64,000 nucleotides of DNA from Burkholderiales bacterium (GCA_024235755.1 JACKLV010000002.1:62001-126000); one strand, 5' to 3'. Positions 24,543 through 34,142 are shown, counted from the stretch's first letter. The notes: generated by a model not told the origin, from the sequence alone. Numbers and translations are program-made.

Positions 24543-25631
24543 TTATTCACTTAATAACGTTTTTAATACTGTAACAAATTGTGTATTTTCCCCGGGTGTG
24601 CCAACGGTGACACGCAAGCAATTATCCAACAAGGCATGCGTACGATCAAGATTTTTAATCAAAATACCCTGTTGTTTTAGCTTCCCGAAAATATCGGTGG
24701 CGTTATCGACCCGAAACAAAATGAAATTGGCGTCGGATGGAAAAACTTCAAGTGCTCCCAGTGCACCTAGCTGAGCAAGCATTCTGGCGCGTTCGGTTTT
24801 GATTTGACTGGCCTGATCCAATAACACATCCATGTGACGTAACACCGTTTGCGTGACATGCTGTGTCAACACATTGACGTTATACGGTAGGCGCAGTTTC
24901 TCGAATTCGGTCAACCATGCCGGGCGGCCGATGAGCAGGCCAAGCCGCAATCCTGCCAATCCAAGTTTGGACAGTGTGCGCATCAGCAGCAGATTGGGAT
25001 AATCAGCCAGCCTGTCCATGACGCTGGCGTCGGCAAATGCATGATATGCTTCGTCGACCACCACGATCCCGGGTGTAGCCTCGATGATTTTCAGAATTGC
25101 GTGTTCGTCAAATAAATTGCCGGTTGGATTGTTGGGATAGGCGAGAAATATGACAGCAGGCTGGTGGTGCGCAATTGCTTCCAGCATGACGTCGAGATCG
25201 AGTGCGAAATCCGCAGTCAAAGGCACGCCGGTATACTGCATGTTGGCAAATGTCGCGATCATACGGAACATGACAAAAGCGGGCTCGACACTCATGACGA
25301 CCGCACCGGGCCGGGCTGTTGCCATGGCGACGATCTGGATGATTTCGTCGGAACCGTTGCCGAGCATGACTTCCATCTGGTCCGGAATCGCCAGTGTTTC
25401 GCGCAGCGCCGCTTTCAAGTCGGCTGCATTCGGGTCGGGGTAGCGGTTGATCGGCGCATCGGCTGCAAGGCTTGAAATTTCGTTTTGCAAGGCTTGTGGT
25501 AAAGCATACGGATTTTCCATCGCGTCGAGTTTAACCATGCCGGTCGCGGGCGGGACATGATAGGCTTTCAGCGCGAGAATTTCGGGACGGATGATGTCGG
25601 ATGGATTTGATGCGTTGCTGGAATGTTTCAT
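24543..25631 (-). CDS. hisC: Histidinol-phosphate aminotransferase
   Basis: A 362-residue fold-type I PLP enzyme (step seven). The PLP lysine is Lys222 in RTLSKLGLAGLRLG, with AYPNNPTG (164-171) and DEAYHAF (193-199) upstream. It is the first gene of the hisCBHAFIE-hinT-tatABC operon. The start has no clear Shine-Dalgarno: a small hairpin, CGGGT/ACCCG, abuts the ATG. Confidence 0.95.
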   Translation of the reverse strand: MKHSSNASNPSDIIRPEILALKAYHVPPATGMVKLDAMENPYALPQALQNEISSLAADAPINRYPDPNAADLKAALRETLAIPDQMEVMLGNGSDEIIQIVAMATARPGAVVMSVEPAFVMFRMIATFANMQYTGVPLTADFALDLDVMLEAIAHHQPAVIFLAYPNNPTGNLFDEHAILKIIEATPGIVVVDEAYHAFADASVMDRLADYPNLLLMRTLSKLGLAGLRLGLLIGRPAWLTEFEKLRLPYNVNVLTQHVTQTVLRHMDVLLDQASQIKTERARMLAQLGALGALEVFPSDANFILFRVDNATDIFGKLKQQGILIKNLDRTHALLDNCLRVTVGTPGENTQFVTVLKTLLSE

Positions 25632-25709
25632 TCGGGTATTTTAACCCGGATAAGCTGTTGCTGTTCAGGTTTTAACAGTATTTTCGCTATGAAAATGCCG
25701 GAAAAGCGA

Positions 25710-25739
25710 AAGCCCGATTACGCGGTGCTAATCGGGCTT
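25710..25739 (-). terminator. Strong hairpin terminator of the pilin gene
   Basis: AAGCCCGATTA and TAATCGGGCTT form a perfect 11-bp stem with an 8-base loop, ending 20 bases after the pilin stop. On the - strand it is followed by the short T-rich TCGCTTTTCC. It separates the pilin transcript from hisC. Confidence 0.8.
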
Positions 25740-25758
25740 GCGTGATCTAGAAAAGATT

Positions 25759-26205
25759 TTAACAGAAACCTGCGGCTTGACAGGTGCCGCCGCGAGTCCA
25801 AGTTACTGATAGGTTTGCATCAAGTGTAGGAAGAAGCGTGAAATTTTCTCCGGCAAATCCGTTTACGGCATTAGCAGTGGCTGTGATTAAGCCATTAGCA
25901 GCAACCGTTACACCGCCCATTAGTCCAGCTGCGGAAGCTGGGACATCTGCGGGTACTTCTGTAGCTTGTCTTGCGGGTGTTCCAGTGCCAGGAACAGTAA
26001 TAGCGCCGGCAACAAGACAGTTTCCACTTTGAATACAAGCTTCAACAGCTGTTTTTATAGGTGCGGTAGCATTGGTTACTTCGGTGAAACGTGCTTTCAT
26101 TGTATAATTTTGATAAGCAGGTACTGCGACCGCAGCCAGAATACCAATAATGGCTACGACGATCATCAATTCAATCAATGTAAAACCTTTTTGTGCTTTA
26201 TGCAT
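25759..26205 (-). CDS. pilA: Type IV pilin (PilA/PilE-like major pilin)
   Basis: The ATG at 26205, preceded by TAGGAG, gives a 148-residue prepilin. The short leader MHKAQKG is followed by FTLIELMIVVAIIGILAAVAVPAY, where Gly7 precedes the cleavage site and Glu12 is Glu5 of the mature protein. Cysteine pairs in ACIQSGNC and in TCQAAGFC can form the pilin disulfides. It would be assembled by the Pil machinery at the inner membrane. No other pil genes are in the window. A sigma-54-type promoter precedes it, and a hairpin terminator follows. Confidence 0.93.
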   Translation of the reverse strand: MHKAQKGFTLIELMIVVAIIGILAAVAVPAYQNYTMKARFTEVTNATAPIKTAVEACIQSGNCLVAGAITVPGTGTPARQATEVPADVPASAAGLMGGVTVAANGLITATANAVNGFAGENFTLLPTLDANLSVTWTRGGTCQAAGFC

Positions 26206-26264
26206 GTTTAAATCTCCTAAAAGTTGGTCTTTTTCATTCCACACGGTGTGTGTGCTTTACTTAA

Positions 26265-26280
26265 AGCAGGAACCGTGCCA
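26265..26280 (-). promoter_or_regulatory. Sigma-54 (-24/-12) promoter of the pilin gene
   Basis: On the - strand the bases read TGGCACGGTTCCTGCT. The -24 GG and -12 GC dinucleotides are exactly 10 bases apart, and TGGCACG is the full -24 consensus. The -12 GC lies about 61 bases above the ATG. Pilin genes of Pseudomonas are driven by RpoN with PilR (established), so the call fits the gene. Confidence 0.85.
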
Positions 26281-26300
26281 GTTTTTATTATGGCGAGTTT

Positions 26301-29105
26301 TTAATTGCCGAAGACTTCATTCCACAGTGCGGTGACGGCCAGGCGGTGGTCGCTCAACTGCTCGGTTTCGATGCGGTTGAGCGCTTGCAGCGTTTCATCG
26401 GTTGCGGATGTGCCGGTGAGGTTGCCGTCGCTGTTAAGCCGCTGGCGGTGCTGGGTGCGCCGGTATTCGCGGTAAGCGATGCGACAATTTTCGGCACTTT
26501 GTGACGCAATCAGTCCTAATTCGGCCGCCAGTTTTAATAAAGCGATATTACCGATGTTGCCTGTCAGTTCGGGGTGCCGGTGTGCATAGCTTAAAACAAG
26601 GTATTGCACGATAAACTCCACGTCGATAATGCCGCCGCGATCGTGTTTGATATCAAACAGGGCGCTTCGGTTCGGGTGCGCGTCGCGCATTTTTTCGCGC
26701 ATCGACAGAATTTCCTGTTTCAGTTGCCGGTTATCGCGCTGCTGGCAGAGTATATCTTTGCGCGTGGATTCAAACGCCTGCGCGACATCATTTTCACCGG
26801 CGACGCAGCGGGCGCGGGTCAGTGCCTGATGTTCCCAGATCCATGCCTGGGTATGCTGGTATTGCGAAAAGGCTTCGATGGAATGTACCCATAAGCCGCT
26901 GCTGCCGTTGGGTCTGAGTCGTAAATCGGTGGCATACAGCAGTCCGGCGGATGTTTGGTTGGTGAGCCAGGTATTGACGCTATGCGCCAGTTTTGTGTAC
27001 GTTTCCGCGGCATCGGGATGGTCGTCGTCATACAAAAAAACGATATCGAGGTCGGAGACATAACCGAGTTCCTTGCCGCCCAGCTTGCCGTAGCCGACGA
27101 TGGCGAAGCGCGGTGAGTCCCGGTGCCGCTTTCTGAGACCGTTCCAGGCCAGGGTCAACACAGTTTCCAGAACCAGATCCGCCAGGGCTGTCAGATGATC
27201 GCTGAGTGTTTCCAGTTTGAGCGAACCTTCCAGGTCGGTGACCAGCAGCTGGAACACTTGCGCATGCTGAAAGTGACGTAAATGGTCCATTTGCCATCCA
27301 ATTACGTCACTTTTGGGTTTGTTGACATGATTGAGCTGGCTGGCCAGTTCAATTTTCAGTTTTTCCCAATTCGGCAGGGGGTTGGGCTCCCGGTGCCGCA
27401 ACAATTCATCGAGCAGAATCGGATGTCTGCCCAGATAATCGCTGGCCCATTGACTGATGCTGACAAGTTTGGTCACGCGTGGCAGTGTATTGGGGTGTTC
27501 CAGCAGGAGTGTCAGGTAGGATGCCGGCGATGATTTCTGCGAACTGATTGCCTCCAGCAGTTTGAGCATGCGTTCCAACGTGGTTTCTGCGGGCGGGAAC
27601 CCGGCAATTGTTTCAATCAGGGCCGGCATCAACATACGGGTTTTTTGCTGGCTGGGTTCGGGGAGTTGCTGGTAAAAGTGGCTTTGATAAAATTGCTGGA
27701 CGCGTTCGGAGATTTTTGTCGGCTCGTCAAAACCCAACGTACTGAGTTGTGATGCGGCAGCCTCTTTTTGCGCCGCATTTTCAGACTGGGAATGCCACAA
27801 GTGCGATAAAATATCATGCGTGGGTGATTTTTTCGGTGCCGCAAGAATCAGTTCAAAATGATGGGAAACATGCATGCGGTGTACGTCTAGTTGTTGCAGG
27901 AAGCCTTCGTAATCTGTATATCCCATTGCTGTCGCTATCAGTTGCCGGTCTTCCGAGTTTTTGGGCAGTGTCTGCGTTTGCTGGTCGTCAAGAAATTGCA
28001 GGCGGTGCTCCAATCTGCGCAGAAACCGGTAGGCATCGACCAGTTCTGTAACGGTTTGGAAACGCAATTGCTGTTTTCGCTGTAACTGCTGCAGTACATC
28101 CAGTGTCGGACGTATGCACAGATCGACGTCATGCCCGCCGCGTATCAGTTGAAAAACTTGAGTGATGAACTCAATTTCACGAATGCCGCCGGGACCCAGT
28201 TTGATGTTGTCGTGCATTTCGCGCCGCTCCACTTCTTTACGAAGTTGTCTGTGCAGGCTGCGCATCGATGCGTAGGCGCCGAAGTCAAGGTATTTGCGGA
28301 ATACAAACGGTTTGACAATCTGCTCCATCAGTTTCGATTCATCGTCTGTGGCTGTATTTTCGGAAATGACGCGGCCTTTGATCCAGGCGTGGCGCTCCCA
28401 TTCCCGGCCCTGTGTTTGGAGATATTCGTTCAGCATGTCAAAGCTGATGGTCAGCGGGCTGCATTCGCCATGCGGCCGCAAACGCATGTCGACCCTGAAT
28501 ACATAACCGTCAACAGTATAATCGTTCAGGCTGGCAATTAACTTGCGGCCAAGGCGTGTAAAAAATTCATGATTGGAAATGGGCTTTTTGCCATCGGTTT
28601 CGCCATCTTCGGGATATACAAAGATCAGATCAACATCGGATGAGACGTTGAGCTCGCGGCCACCGAGTTTGCCCATGGCAACAACCAGCAATTGTTGCGA
28701 CTGGCTGCTGCTTTTCCTTTTTGGCGTGCCAAAACGTTCGGGAACTGACAACCATTTTTCATGATGTCGAAGTGCAAAATTGATACTGATTTCTGCCAAA
28801 TCGGTCATGGTTGACATCACTTCGCTCAGATCGGCGCATCCACTGATATCGCGGATGGCCAGGCGCGATATCACCAGCTTGCGCAGTTTGCGCAAAATGC
28901 TGTTTAACTCGGATTCGTCATGAACTGAGGTTTCAGTGTTGCATCGCAAAAAATCCAGCATCTCTGCTTTTTCGAAAGGCCGTGCTGCGCTTTTGAGTAG
29001 CATATCTTTTTGCGATGGGTCGCAGTTGATAATACGTTGAACATAGCGGCTAAACGAAATCGCTTGATCAAAACTGATGGGAGGAATCGGGGTATTTGCG
29101 TTCAT
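26301..29105 (-). CDS. glnE: Bifunctional glutamine synthetase adenylyltransferase/adenylyl-removing enzyme
   Basis: A 934-residue two-headed enzyme that adenylylates and deadenylylates glutamine synthetase in response to PII. The first nucleotidyltransferase motif (GKLGGRELNVSSDVDLIFVY) is near residue 145 and the second (GKLGGKELGYVSDLDIVFLY) is near 675. The length is close to the E. coli enzyme (946). The 3' end is 96 bases above the pilin start and probably overlaps upstream control sites for the pilin promoter. Confidence 0.96.
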   Translation of the reverse strand: MNANTPIPPISFDQAISFSRYVQRIINCDPSQKDMLLKSAARPFEKAEMLDFLRCNTETSVHDESELNSILRKLRKLVISRLAIRDISGCADLSEVMSTMTDLAEISINFALRHHEKWLSVPERFGTPKRKSSSQSQQLLVVAMGKLGGRELNVSSDVDLIFVYPEDGETDGKKPISNHEFFTRLGRKLIASLNDYTVDGYVFRVDMRLRPHGECSPLTISFDMLNEYLQTQGREWERHAWIKGRVISENTATDDESKLMEQIVKPFVFRKYLDFGAYASMRSLHRQLRKEVERREMHDNIKLGPGGIREIEFITQVFQLIRGGHDVDLCIRPTLDVLQQLQRKQQLRFQTVTELVDAYRFLRRLEHRLQFLDDQQTQTLPKNSEDRQLIATAMGYTDYEGFLQQLDVHRMHVSHHFELILAAPKKSPTHDILSHLWHSQSENAAQKEAAASQLSTLGFDEPTKISERVQQFYQSHFYQQLPEPSQQKTRMLMPALIETIAGFPPAETTLERMLKLLEAISSQKSSPASYLTLLLEHPNTLPRVTKLVSISQWASDYLGRHPILLDELLRHREPNPLPNWEKLKIELASQLNHVNKPKSDVIGWQMDHLRHFQHAQVFQLLVTDLEGSLKLETLSDHLTALADLVLETVLTLAWNGLRKRHRDSPRFAIVGYGKLGGKELGYVSDLDIVFLYDDDHPDAAETYTKLAHSVNTWLTNQTSAGLLYATDLRLRPNGSSGLWVHSIEAFSQYQHTQAWIWEHQALTRARCVAGENDVAQAFESTRKDILCQQRDNRQLKQEILSMREKMRDAHPNRSALFDIKHDRGGIIDVEFIVQYLVLSYAHRHPELTGNIGNIALLKLAAELGLIASQSAENCRIAYREYRRTQHRQRLNSDGNLTGTSATDETLQALNRIETEQLSDHRLAVTALWNEVFGN

Positions 29106-29413
29106 AGCTTATTGTAACGCTACCGGAATGATTTTCGTTAAAACAATGTTTTTTGGTTTCTGTGATTGCATTGCATAATACAGGGTAATTGAAAATAGAA
29201 TCGCGGCGGAGTAAATGTTAGAATCAGCGTTTGGTGCAAGCGCAAAACAGTTTGGTTTGGTACAAAAAAGTTTGGTTTGGTACAAAAGAAAATGCCCATA
29301 AAATGATATTACTGATGCGCGACGTTGCGTGTTGAAAGAGAAAGATGAAAGAGAAACGTAGGTTTTAAGTGCCCAGCATTTACAAGATAGAAAAAAGAGA
29401 AAGATAGAATTTA
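29106..29413. other. Divergent intergenic region between glnE and the amidase gene
   Basis: A 308-base region that should hold both promoters. It contains a 20-bp tandem repeat (29249-29288) and a purine-rich segment in which AGAGAAAGAT occurs twice (29337-29346 and 29396-29405). I see no convincing protein; the one longer - strand frame here looks accidental. Confidence 0.5.
29249..29288 (+). repeat. 20-bp tandem repeat, two copies
   Basis: Two head-to-tail copies of AGTTTGGTTTGGTACAAAAA differ only at the last base. The spacing is close to two helical turns, so the copies face the same side of the DNA. This would suit a pair of protein-binding sites, but replication slippage explains it equally well. 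Confidence 0.8.
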
Positions 29414-30271
29414 ATGTTGAGTGAGCCAGCAAATAACAGCGAAGTTGCGTCAGAGTACGATGACGGGGTCATTGTCGCCGCTATACAGATGGCCTCGGGG
29501 CCGAGTGTCGATGCAAATCTGGAGGAGGCGACACGGCATATCGAGGATGCGGTGTCGCAACAGGCGAAGCTGGTTGTTTTGCCGGAGTATTTCTGCATTA
29601 TGGGGATGAAGGATACTGATAAGCTGCTAGTGAAAGAAGAGTTTGGAGATGGGCCGATTCAGCGATTTCTCAGCGAAACGGCAAAACGTTTGGGAATATG
29701 GCTGGTGGGTGGTTCTGTTCCACTGGTCTCCCCAGATCCGGAGAAAATCTATAATAGCTGTTTGGTTTATGCCGACGATGGCAATCTGGCTGCGCGATAC
29801 AACAAAATCCATTTGTTTGGACTGAGCATGGGGAAGGAGAACTATGCAGAAGATAAAACCATCATGGCGGGAGACGAGGTTGTTACGCTGGCTTCGCCTT
29901 TTGGGCGGATCGGGTTGTCAATCTGTTATGATTTGCGATTTCCTGAACTATACCGCAAGATGGAAAATGTAGATATTATCCTTGCTCCCGCAGCGTTTAC
30001 GGCTGTGACCGGTAAAGCGCACTGGGAAGTGTTGTTACGTGCCCGGGCTATCGAAAACCTTGCTTATGTGATTGCGCCTGCCCAGGGAGGGTACCATGTC
30101 AGTGGGCGCGAAACCAATGGAGACAGTATGATTGTAGACCCGTGGGGCGTTGTGATCAAACGTTTGCCACGGGGGGCGGGTGCGGTTGTCGCGAAATTGG
30201 ATCCGGAATACCAGGCCCGGATACGAAAAAGTCTGCCTGCGCTTACACATCGTAAACTGAGTTATACGTAG
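29414..30271 (+). CDS. Nitrilase-superfamily carbon-nitrogen hydrolase (Nit1-like)
   Basis: A 285-residue amidase-type hydrolase with the Glu-Lys-Cys triad: Glu58 (VVLPEYF), Lys131 (YNKIHLFG) and Cys171 (LSICYDLRFPELYR). This pattern matches the Nit1/YbeM-like branch, several of which hydrolyse deaminated glutathione; the substrate is inferred from similarity only. The first about 18 residues are polar, and a later start would also be possible. tldD follows 52 bases later, a recurring betaproteobacterial neighbour. Confidence 0.88.
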   Translation: MLSEPANNSEVASEYDDGVIVAAIQMASGPSVDANLEEATRHIEDAVSQQAKLVVLPEYFCIMGMKDTDKLLVKEEFGDGPIQRFLSETAKRLGIWLVGGSVPLVSPDPEKIYNSCLVYADDGNLAARYNKIHLFGLSMGKENYAEDKTIMAGDEVVTLASPFGRIGLSICYDLRFPELYRKMENVDIILAPAAFTAVTGKAHWEVLLRARAIENLAYVIAPAQGGYHVSGRETNGDSMIVDPWGVVIKRLPRGAGAVVAKLDPEYQARIRKSLPALTHRKLSYT

Positions 30272-30323
30272 ACATGCCTGTGTCCGTATAAAGTGAATTC
30301 GAACAAAAACGAATAGTGAGATT

Positions 30324-31784
30324 ATGACCGGAACATCTGATTTTATTGCCATAGCAGATAGCTGCCTGCTGTCACCTTATAATATTGATACCAATGGTCT
30401 GCAGCAGGTTTTCGGTCAAATACTGAAGCATGAAATAGATTATGCAGATCTGTATTTTCAGTATTGCCGTTCGGAAAGCTGGGTACTGGAAGAAGGTATC
30501 GTCAAATCCGGCAGTTTTAATATTGAGCAGGGTGTCGGCGTACGGGCGATCAGTAGTGACAAGACGGCTTTTGCGTATTCGGACGATATTAGTATGACGG
30601 CGTTGGAGTCAGCTGCCAAAGCGACGCGCGCCATTGCGAATCAGGGTAGTCAACAGTCCGTTAAGGTAGGTCGAAGTACAGCCATTCAGAACCGATCTTT
30701 ACTCTATGTATCAGAAGATCCGTTAGCCAGCTTGAGCGATTCAGAAAAGGTTTCCATACTGGAGCAGCTGGAGGGGTATGCGCGTGCGCAGGATGCGCGT
30801 GTCATTCAGGTCATGGCTTCGTTGGCCGGTGAATACGAAGTCATACTGGTAACCAGGAGTGATGGCGTGCTTGCAGCCGATGTCAGACCGCTTGTTCGCT
30901 TATCGCTACAAGTGATCGCAGAGGAAAATGGACGCAGGGAACAAGGCGTGGCTGGTGGTGGCGGCAGATTTGAGTATGATTATTTTTCCGATGCAATATT
31001 GCGCGAATATGCGGCAAAAGCAGTACATCAGGCTGTGACGAATCTTGAAGCGCGCGCCGCGCCGGCTGGTACGATGACAGTGGTGCTGGGTAATGGTTGG
31101 CCGGGTATATTACTGCACGAGGCGATCGGGCATGGCCTTGAAGGCGATTTTAATCGCAAAGGAAGTTCGGCGTTTTCAGGAAGGATAGGCCAAAGAGTTG
31201 CCGCGCCGGGCGTTACGGTAGTGGATGACGGAACAATTCCGCGCAGAAGAGGTTCGTTGAATATTGATGACGAAGGCAATCCCACGCAGTGCACGACCCT
31301 CATCGAAGATGGCATACTGCAGGGTTACATGCAAGATAGCCTGAATGCGCGCCTGATGAATCTACCGGTTACGGGAAACGGGCGCCGTGAATCGTTTGCA
31401 CATATTCCAATGCCGCGTATGACGAATACTTATATGCATAATGGTGATCTGGAAGTGGAAGAAATTATCGCATCGGTCAAAGACGGGCTGTATGCCGTCA
31501 ACTTCGGTGGCGGGCAGGTGGATATTACCAGCGGTAAATTTGTTTTTTCCGCGGCAGAAGCTTACCGGATAGAAAATGGTAAGATTACCTACCCTGTAAA
31601 AGGGGCAACACTGATAGGTAATGGACCCGATGTGTTGACCCGTGTTTCGATGATCGGGAATGATCTGGCACTGGATCCCGGTGTTGGCACCTGTGGAAAA
31701 GACGGGCAGAGTGTTCCTGTTGGTGTGGGGCAGCCGACATTACGCATTGACGGACTTACAGTGGGCGGCACAGGAAATGGGTAA
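30324..31784 (+). CDS. tldD: TldD family metalloprotease
   Basis: A 486-residue TldD protein. The metal-binding HEAIGH motif is at residues 265-270. TldD works with TldE/PmbA to trim modified peptides and to degrade the CcdA antitoxin in E. coli (established). TldE is not in the window. The N-terminal substrate-binding half and C-terminal GTCGKDGQSVPVGVGQPT are typical. Confidence 0.95.
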   Translation: MTGTSDFIAIADSCLLSPYNIDTNGLQQVFGQILKHEIDYADLYFQYCRSESWVLEEGIVKSGSFNIEQGVGVRAISSDKTAFAYSDDISMTALESAAKATRAIANQGSQQSVKVGRSTAIQNRSLLYVSEDPLASLSDSEKVSILEQLEGYARAQDARVIQVMASLAGEYEVILVTRSDGVLAADVRPLVRLSLQVIAEENGRREQGVAGGGGRFEYDYFSDAILREYAAKAVHQAVTNLEARAAPAGTMTVVLGNGWPGILLHEAIGHGLEGDFNRKGSSAFSGRIGQRVAAPGVTVVDDGTIPRRRGSLNIDDEGNPTQCTTLIEDGILQGYMQDSLNARLMNLPVTGNGRRESFAHIPMPRMTNTYMHNGDLEVEEIIASVKDGLYAVNFGGGQVDITSGKFVFSAAEAYRIENGKITYPVKGATLIGNGPDVLTRVSMIGNDLALDPGVGTCGKDGQSVPVGVGQPTLRIDGLTVGGTGNG

Positions 31785-31846
31785 TTGCTAAAATACAATT
31801 AAATTTTTTAATAATTAACTGAATTTGATTTTGGGATGTAAACAGC

Positions 31847-33550
31847 ATGAATGAGGAATTAACCGGAGCGGAGATTACGATTCGCTGCCTGCAAGCGGAG
31901 GGAGTTGATTGTATTTTCGGCTATCCGGGTGGAGCAGTACTGTTTATTTACGATGAGTTATTCAAACAGGATAAGGTAAGGCATATTCTCGTCAGGCATG
32001 AGCAGGCTGCAGTGCATGCGGCTGACGGTTATGCGCGTTCCAGTAATAAAGTGGGCGTGGCGCTGGTGACATCGGGCCCTGGCGTAACCAATGCAGTTAC
32101 CGGCATAGCAACAGCCTATATGGATTCAATTCCTTTGGTTGTGATCAGCGGACAGGTGCCAACCAATGCGATTGGACTGGATGCTTTTCAGGAAGTCGAT
32201 ACCGTGGGTATTACACGCCCTTGCGTGAAGCATAATTTTCTGGTCAACGATATCAGTGAATTAGCAATCACGATGAAGAAAGCCTTTTATATTGCAGCGA
32301 CAGGTCGGCCCGGCCCAGTGTTGGTTGATATTCCCAAAGATGTAACGCAGCAAAAAATGGCTTTTACCTATCCGGAAAAAGTTTCCATGCGTTCGTATAA
32401 TCCAGTCATTCGCGGTAATCTCAAACAAGTTAAAAAAGCGGTAGAGCTGATTCTGAGTGCGAAAAGACCGGTTATTTATACTGGTGGCGGTGTTATTCTT
32501 AGTGATGCGGCAAAGCAATTAACCGAACTGGCTAAAATGCTCGATTATCCTTGCACCAATACACTGATGGGATTGGGTGGTTTTCCGGCTACAGACAGGC
32601 AGTTCATTGGCATGTTGGGTATGCACGGTACTTATGAAGCCAATATGGCGATGCAGTATTGTGATGTGTTAATTGCTATCGGGGCGCGTTTTGATGACCG
32701 CGTCATTGGCAATCCCAAGCATTTTTCCAATGAAAACCGGAAAATTATCCATATTGATATCGATCCATCCTCGATTTCAAAACGTGTGAAAGTCGATATT
32801 CCGATTGTAGGCAATGTGCCGGATGTGTTGAAAGAACTGATTAAATTGTTGAAAAGCACTAAGGAGAATCCGGATCAAACGGCTTTGAGCGAATGGTGGA
32901 AGCAGATTGACTTGTGGCGCGAGCGCGACTGTCTCAAATTCGACAGGCAAAGCGATATTATCAAGCCGCAAATGGTAGTGGAAAAACTTTACGAAGTGAC
33001 CAAAGGCGATGCATTTGTGACATCCGATGTCGGGCAGCATCAGATGTGGGCTGCGCAGTTCTACAAGTTTGATAAGCCGCGGCGGTGGATTAATTCGGGT
33101 GGGCTGGGCACGATGGGTTTTGGTATGCCGGCCGCCATGGGTGTGCAGCTTGCCAATCCCAAAGGTAAGGTTGCGTGTATAACGGGCGAAGCCAGTATTC
33201 AAATGTGCATACAAGAGTTATCGACATGCAAACAATATAAATTGCCCTTAAAAATTGTTAATTTGAATAACCGTTATATGGGCATGGTCAGGCAGTGGCA
33301 GGAGTTTTTTCACGGTAACCGTTACGCCGAGTCCTATATGAATGCATTGCCTGACTTTATTAAGCTTGCAGAAAGTTACGGTCATGTTGGTATGAGAATT
33401 GAACGACCCGAAGATATAGAAGATGCATTGCGAGAGGCATTCAAACTTAAGGATCAGCTGGTCTTTTTGGATTTTATTACTGACCAGACTGAAAATGTTT
33501 TTCCAATGGTACCTGGCGGCAAGGGTCTCTCAGAAATGATTCTGGTATAA
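31847..33550 (+). CDS. ilvB: Acetolactate synthase, large (catalytic) subunit
   Basis: A 567-residue thiamine-diphosphate enzyme for the first common step of branched-chain amino acid synthesis. Catalytic Glu52 lies in RHEQAAVHAADGYAR. The ThDP/Mg-binding motif reads GEASIQM at 447-453, where most members have GDGS or GEGS. The downstream LNNRYMGMVRQWQEFF is conserved. The small subunit gene begins five bases after the stop. It could equally be called ilvI. Confidence 0.95.
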   Translation: MNEELTGAEITIRCLQAEGVDCIFGYPGGAVLFIYDELFKQDKVRHILVRHEQAAVHAADGYARSSNKVGVALVTSGPGVTNAVTGIATAYMDSIPLVVISGQVPTNAIGLDAFQEVDTVGITRPCVKHNFLVNDISELAITMKKAFYIAATGRPGPVLVDIPKDVTQQKMAFTYPEKVSMRSYNPVIRGNLKQVKKAVELILSAKRPVIYTGGGVILSDAAKQLTELAKMLDYPCTNTLMGLGGFPATDRQFIGMLGMHGTYEANMAMQYCDVLIAIGARFDDRVIGNPKHFSNENRKIIHIDIDPSSISKRVKVDIPIVGNVPDVLKELIKLLKSTKENPDQTALSEWWKQIDLWRERDCLKFDRQSDIIKPQMVVEKLYEVTKGDAFVTSDVGQHQMWAAQFYKFDKPRRWINSGGLGTMGFGMPAAMGVQLANPKGKVACITGEASIQMCIQELSTCKQYKLPLKIVNLNNRYMGMVRQWQEFFHGNRYAESYMNALPDFIKLAESYGHVGMRIERPEDIEDALREAFKLKDQLVFLDFITDQTENVFPMVPGGKGLSEMILV

Positions 33551-33555
33551 AAGAA

Positions 33556-34047
33556 ATGCGACATATTATTTCACTGTTAATGGAAAATGAAGCGGGTGCT
33601 TTATCCCGAGTGGCGGGTCTGTTCTCCGCGCGTGGATACAATATTGAATCGCTTTCGGTAGCGCCAACTGAAGACCCGACATTATCACGCATGACATTGG
33701 TGACATCGGGCTCGGACGAGGTAATTGAACAGGTAACCAAACAATTAAACAAATTGATCGAAGTTGTAAAGGTGATTGATTTGATTGATGGCAACCATAT
33801 CGAGCGTGAATTGATGCTGGTAAAAGTAAAAGCAGTCGGCGATGATCGTGATGAAATTAAGCGGTTGGCCGATATATTTCGCGGTTGCATAATCGATGTA
33901 ACGGATAAATCGTATACGATAGAGTTAACGGGGACGAGTTCCAAGCTGGATGCCTTTCTGGACGCTATCGACAATAGCGCTGTTTTAGAAACGGTTAGAA
34001 CAGGCGCGTCAGGTATCGGGCGCGGAGACTGGGTTTTAAAGGTATAA
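33556..34047 (+). CDS. ilvH: Acetolactate synthase, small (regulatory) subunit
   Basis: A 163-residue protein with an N-terminal ACT domain (HIISLLMENEAGALSRVAGLFSARGYNIESL) that binds valine for feedback control, and a C-terminal domain that activates the large subunit. It begins five bases after ilvB and is followed by ilvC after 95 bases. ilvN would be an equivalent name. Confidence 0.96.
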   Translation: MRHIISLLMENEAGALSRVAGLFSARGYNIESLSVAPTEDPTLSRMTLVTSGSDEVIEQVTKQLNKLIEVVKVIDLIDGNHIERELMLVKVKAVGDDRDEIKRLADIFRGCIIDVTDKSYTIELTGTSSKLDAFLDAIDNSAVLETVRTGASGIGRGDWVLKV

Positions 34048-34142
34048 TCTAGGTTTGTCCATACAATCGATGGTTTAAGCCATTCGCGATCAGAAACGGT
34101 ATGCCTTATTGATCTGGTCACAATTAATTATAAAGGGAAATA

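Noticed and set aside
29109..29432. 107-codon - strand frame in the glnE/amidase gap
   Set aside because: Low-complexity, Phe/Ser-rich product, no ribosome-binding site, and it overlaps the start of the amidase gene.
33477..34121. 214-codon open frame on the - strand opposite ilvH
   Set aside because: It lies wholly across a clear ilvH gene and the protein has no domain character; it is a shadow frame.
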